Positions 15,673-18,673 of a DNA stretch of 18,673 bases are shown here, piece after piece. The notes beneath the pieces were generated by a model. It made no database searches. It was not told where the DNA came from and saw only the letters and a list, made by a program, of their open reading frames with translations. Source of the DNA: Armatimonadota bacterium (GTDB lineage Bacteria > Vulcanimicrobiota > JACPDS01). Location of the stretch: assembly GCA_016183885.1 (NCBI GenBank), contig JACPDS010000163.1, positions 1-18,673 of the forward strand, written 5' to 3'. The first letter of the stretch is position 1. The number at the start of each line of letters is the position of its first letter. The position numbers and the translations under genes were made by a program.

Positions 15673-15939
15673 TTATGAGGGCGGCCCTTCTTCTCCGGGA
15701 ATAGATGGCGCAATTAAAACAATTTGATTGCGGTTAACAGCGATAAAATCTAAAGTATCGATAACATTTTCTCCGGAAACGTCATAAATAGTCACATTGG
15801 TAACAGGGAGAAATCCTCTTTCTTTATTAACTTCGTCTAAAAGCCTTCCGCCTGGCACCACATGCATTTCTCCTTCTAAACGCATAGCGGTGGTAATAAC
15901 GATTACTTGAATTTTTTCTTTAACAACTTTTACTCCCAT
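15673..15939 (-). CDS. Conserved hypothetical small protein
   Basis: From the ATG at 15939 the product has 88 residues. GGGGGAG three bases upstream supports this start; an in-frame TTG at 15951 would add MGEK but has no ribosome site. It has no signal peptide or membrane segment. The pattern is an all-beta small domain: VIVITTAMRLEGEMHV, a VPGGRLLDEVN turn, FLPVTNVTIYDV, then FIAVNRNQIVLIAP. Its C-terminus is acidic and proline-rich (PGEEGPPS). I recall similar small proteins (possibly the DUF6812 type) in candidate-phylum genomes, but I cannot confirm this here. It starts the three-gene minus-strand unit with the metallo-hydrolase and pyrG. Function is unknown. Confidence 0.75.
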   Translation of the reverse strand: MGVKVVKEKIQVIVITTAMRLEGEMHVVPGGRLLDEVNKERGFLPVTNVTIYDVSGENVIDTLDFIAVNRNQIVLIAPSIPGEEGPPS

Positions 15940-16034
15940 TTTCTCCCCCAATCATAAAAATATCTTTTTAAAGATTATTTTTCTTTTCGCTTAAATTCTA
16001 AAAATTCCTTTTTATTTTTATAAGGGAAGGGAAG

Positions 16035-16048
16035 TTTTTTTAAAAAAA
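16035..16048 (+). repeat. T7A7 palindrome between a purine-rich site and the ATP-grasp start
   Basis: Seven T (16035-16041) followed by seven A (16042-16048) form a perfect 14-base palindrome. It follows AAGGGAAGGGAAG (16022-16034) and precedes the ATP-grasp ATG (16063), which has no Shine-Dalgarno at normal distance. It could be a bent-DNA element or a small hairpin in the leader. The rest of the 123-base divergent gap is AT-rich, with no strong promoter I can point to. Confidence 0.3.
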
Positions 16049-16062
16049 GAATTTAACCTATT

Positions 16063-16983
16063 ATGCCGGAAATTATAAAAATTGGAATTTTAGCGCCTAT
16101 AGACTTTTTTTCTCAAGAATTAATAAAAACCATTAATTATAAGAATGATAATTTTAAAGCCGAATTCTGCAAAGTAGACGCATTAAGATTAAATTTAGAA
16201 AATCCTTATAAATTAATTCTTGATCGCAACTCTCATTACATTGAATATTATCAAGCTTATTTAAAAAATGCTTATCTTCAAGGAACCTGTATAATTAATA
16301 ATCCTTTTTTATTTCTCTCGGATGATAAATTTTATAATTATACTTTAGCTTCCAAACTAAAAATCGCTGTTCCTAAAACTATCTGTCTTCCTTCTAAAGC
16401 TTATCATTTAGAAATTAAAGAAAAAGACCTGCATAATTTGGTTTATCCTTTAAATTGGGAAAAAATTGTGGATTATATCGGCTTTCCGGCGATTTTAAAG
16501 CCTTATGACGGATATGGATGGTTAAATGTTTATAAAGTAAACAATTTTGAAGAATTAATGCAAACCTATAATCAATCCGGCGAGCAGGTAATGCTTCTTC
16601 AAGAATACATTAATTTTCAAAATTATTTCAGGACTTTTGTAATCGGCAAAAAATATGTCTTGCCGATTAAATACGATCCTTATGAACGAAGATGTATTTT
16701 CAGCGGGCAGAATTTATCCGCTGGCTTAGAAGAAAAAATCATCAAAGAGGCTCAATTGATTAATCGAGCTTTAGGATATGATTTTAATGTGGTTGAATTT
16801 GCCGTGCGCGATGGCGTTCCTTATGCGATTGATTTTATGAATCCCGTTCCCGAAGTTAAAATAGAAAATCTTTCCCAAGAATATTTTTATTGGGTAATAG
16901 AACATTTAACTAAAATAATTTTCGAATATTTAAAAGACGAAAATTTAAATTATTCAAAACTTAAAATTCTGGCGAAAAACTAA
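16063..16983 (+). CDS. RimK-like ATP-grasp ligase of unknown substrate
   Basis: 306 residues with the ATP-grasp fold, which joins a carboxylate to an amine or thiol through an acyl-phosphate. The N-terminal pre-ATP-grasp domain (1-80, IGILAPIDFF) has the look of a RimK/glutathione-synthetase domain. SDDKFYNYTLASKLKIAVPKT (86-106) is the usual entry to the ATP-grasp core. FPAILKPYDGYGWLNVYKV (141-159) carries the nucleotide-binding Lys and glycine loop. LLQEYINF (178-185), and VVEFAVRDGVPYAIDFMNPVPE (243-264) with Glu245, Asp257 and Asn260, supply Mg-ATP ligands. All key residues seem present. The stop overlaps the next gene's ATG as TAATG, so the three plus-strand genes look like one unit. 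The ATG is the first possible start, since a TAA lies just upstream in frame. The substrate cannot be deduced; peptide or amino-acid ligation is only a family-level expectation. Confidence 0.85.
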   Translation: MPEIIKIGILAPIDFFSQELIKTINYKNDNFKAEFCKVDALRLNLENPYKLILDRNSHYIEYYQAYLKNAYLQGTCIINNPFLFLSDDKFYNYTLASKLKIAVPKTICLPSKAYHLEIKEKDLHNLVYPLNWEKIVDYIGFPAILKPYDGYGWLNVYKVNNFEELMQTYNQSGEQVMLLQEYINFQNYFRTFVIGKKYVLPIKYDPYERRCIFSGQNLSAGLEEKIIKEAQLINRALGYDFNVVEFAVRDGVPYAIDFMNPVPEVKIENLSQEYFYWVIEHLTKIIFEYLKDENLNYSKLKILAKN

Positions 16984-17288
16984 TGAAAAATTTTTTATTA
17001 ATACTTTTATTTTTATTTTTAATCTCTTCGGTTTCGGGAAATCCTCTTGAAATTTCTAAAATGCCTCCCGAAGAAGCTTTTAGCGAAGGAACTTCAAAAC
17101 ATTTTCCTGTTTTTTCATGGTTTTACGGAGAGTGGAATGCCGATACCTCCATTTATCTTAATTTATTTAATCAATTAAAATCTAAATGGGGCGAGAAAAT
17201 AATTTTTATTAAAATAGATATAGAAAAATTTTCAGGCTTAAAAGAACAAAAAGAAATAGAAAATTATCTTTTAAATATTTTAAAATAA
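16983..17288 (+). CDS. Secreted thioredoxin-like protein lacking CxxC, apparently shortened
   Basis: 101 residues. Residues 1-19 are a clear signal peptide (KN, then a Leu/Ile/Phe run, ending SVSG). FPVFSWFYGEWNADTSIYLNLFNQLK followed by KIIFIKIDIEK matches the beta1-alpha1-beta2 core of thioredoxin, with WNADT (51-55) in place of the redox WCGPC. No cysteine occurs in the protein, so it cannot act as a disulfide reductase. KEIENYLLNILK looks like the final thioredoxin helix, but the strands with the cis-proline that should lie between GLKEQ and KEIEN are missing, as if 25-30 residues were deleted in frame near 17250. The ATG shares a base with the ATP-grasp stop, and the next gene starts 3 bases after its stop. 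The fold assignment is by pattern and moderately sure. Confidence 0.6.
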   Translation: MKNFLLILLFLFLISSVSGNPLEISKMPPEEAFSEGTSKHFPVFSWFYGEWNADTSIYLNLFNQLKSKWGEKIIFIKIDIEKFSGLKEQKEIENYLLNILK

Positions 17289-17291
17289 TCC

Positions 17292-18673
17292 ATGTTTAAC
17301 CTTACTTTTTTTGGTGGAGTTTCCGAAATCGGCGGAAACAAAATTTTACTTGATTTTAATGAAAATAAAATCCTGCTTGATTTTGGAATAAGTTATGAAA
17401 AAATCGGCAATTTTTTTGATGAATTTCTCCAGCCGCGCGCAAACGCTATTTTAGAGGATTTAATTTATTTAAAACTTCTTCCCCCGATACCCGGAATTTA
17501 CCGTGAAGATTTATTAAATACACAGTTTAAGAATTCTTCTTTTAGAAAAATTCTATTAAGTTATAAAGACTATTTAAATTTAAATAAAAAAAAACCGCTT
17601 GATGCCGTTTTATTTGTTCTCCGATTACCAAAACCATTTTAAAAACAGTCGAAGAGGTTTCTCCATCTTTAATTTTAAATGAAATTTGCAGCTTTAAAGA
17701 AAGATTTATAGGTTATACTTCGGATAAAAGCATTTTCTCCAATCAACCGGCAATTAAAACCTTAAAAAAAATAAAGCGAAAATTTATTACTTTAAATAAT
17801 TATGAAGAACTTATTATCGGCTCTTTAAAAATTCAAGCCATCCCTGTAGATCATAGCATTCCCGGAGCATTAGCTTTTTTAATTACCGCTCAAGACGGTA
17901 AAAAAATTTTTTATTCAGGTGATTTTAGATTTCATGGAAGATTTAGCCAATATTCTAATAGCTTAAAAGAATTGGTTAAAAATTTAAATCCTGAAGCTTT
18001 AATCATTGAAGGAACAAGAATAAAAGAAGAAACTAAAGATGATGAAGAAAAAGTAAAAGAAGTAATCCTTAAGCTTGCAAATTTAAGTTCTGGTTTAGTT
18101 CTGGTGGATTTTGGATGGAAAGATATTACTCGATTTGAAACCATAGAAGAAGTAGCTCTCAAGACAAAACGCACTTTTGTAATTTCTCCTAAATTAGCTT
18201 ATTTATTATATAATTTAAAAATTAATTTAAACTCCAATGTAAAAGTATATTTAAAAAGAAGAGACAGTTTATTATATTCCCTGTCAGATTATTCAGATGA
18301 TAAATATTTGTTAGGCTATCTTTTAGATTGGGGGGAAAAATCTTCTTTAATGAAGCAAGCTTTTGAATCCCGATATGAAGAATTTTTAAAGCCGGCCTTA
18401 GCGCATTTTTATGAAGGGATTAAAGCTTTCCATATTAAAGAAAATCCTCAAAAATATATTTTAATGTTAAATTTTTTTGAATTAAACGAGCTTTTTGATT
18501 TAAAACCTCAAGAGGGAAGTATTTATATTAAAGCAAGTTCAGAACCTTTTAATGATGAAATGAAAATCGATCAAAAAAAATTAAAAAATTGGCTGAAATA
18601 TTTTAAAATTAAAGCTTATTTAGAAAAAGATTTATACGGCATCCATGCTTCAGGTCATGCCAGCGGCTTAGAT
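17292..18673 (+). pseudogene. RNase J-like metallo-beta-lactamase protein, frameshifted with HxHxDH deleted (3' end cut by window edge)
   Basis: Relative of the RNase J/KH-less archaeal-type MBL ribonucleases. The N-terminus TFFGGVSEIGGNKILL...ILLDFG gives motif I. The frame then reads PLDAVLF (to 17615) and closes at TAA 17640-17642. From 17618 another frame reads SPITKTILKTVEEV and stays open to the window end. It carries PVDHSIPGA (about 17845), SGDFRFHGR (about 17920) and HASGHASG (about 18644), the motif III, IV and motif B regions. In this family VLF is followed at once by SHxHxDH and about 20 residues before SPITK. That block is absent here, and two bases (GT) replace it, so about 3n+1 bases are missing. 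Without HxHxDH the dinuclear metal site cannot form. The protein is either dead or the assembly is collapsed here. It starts 3 bases after the thioredoxin-like gene. Confidence 0.85.

Noticed and set aside
17932..18174. 80-codon minus-strand frame inside the RNase J-like gene
   Set aside because: The plus-strand frame carries SGDFRFHGR and stays open for over 1 kb. The minus frame has a low-complexity Ser/Phe composition typical of antisense shadow frames.

Overview
This is an AT-rich, gene-dense window with overlapping genes, frequent TTG starts and weak Shine-Dalgarno sites. An outer-membrane TolC protein and a tripartite RND pump indicate a Gram-negative-type (diderm) bacterium. Archaeal-type enzymes also occur: a bifunctional phosphoglucose/phosphomannose isomerase and a KH-less RNase J-like metallo-beta-lactamase protein. 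Together they suggest an uncultured candidate-phylum bacterium, but I cannot name the phylum from sequence alone.

Positions 9739 down to 1 (minus strand) form one tightly packed cluster, probably an operon. Its order is isomerase, OmpR-type response regulator, sensor kinase, periplasmic adaptor with two heavy-metal-binding domains, RND permease, a small CpxP/Spy-like membrane-anchored protein, and a TolC-like channel cut by the window edge. Most neighbours overlap by 4 to 14 bases. The obvious reading is a metal-sensing two-component system controlling a metal efflux pump, but the response regulator is interrupted by an in-frame TAA.

Positions 9826-13322 (plus strand) hold an orphan MalK/UgpC-type ABC ATPase, a roughly 500-base non-coding stretch rich in inverted repeats, and typA/bipA. 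typA has visibly higher GC and different leucine codon use from its neighbours. Positions 15939 down to 13335 (minus strand) hold a small conserved hypothetical protein, a metallo-beta-lactamase hydrolase and pyrG.

Positions 16063-18673 (plus strand) hold an ATP-grasp protein, a secreted thioredoxin-like protein without a CxxC, and an RNase J-like protein. The last has lost its HxHxDH metal-binding motif through an internal deletion with a frameshift. The thioredoxin-like protein also looks internally shortened.

The main points of interest are the domain architecture of the metal adaptor, the Cys/Met motif in the kinase sensor, the broken genes (real decay or assembly error), and the structured region upstream of typA.
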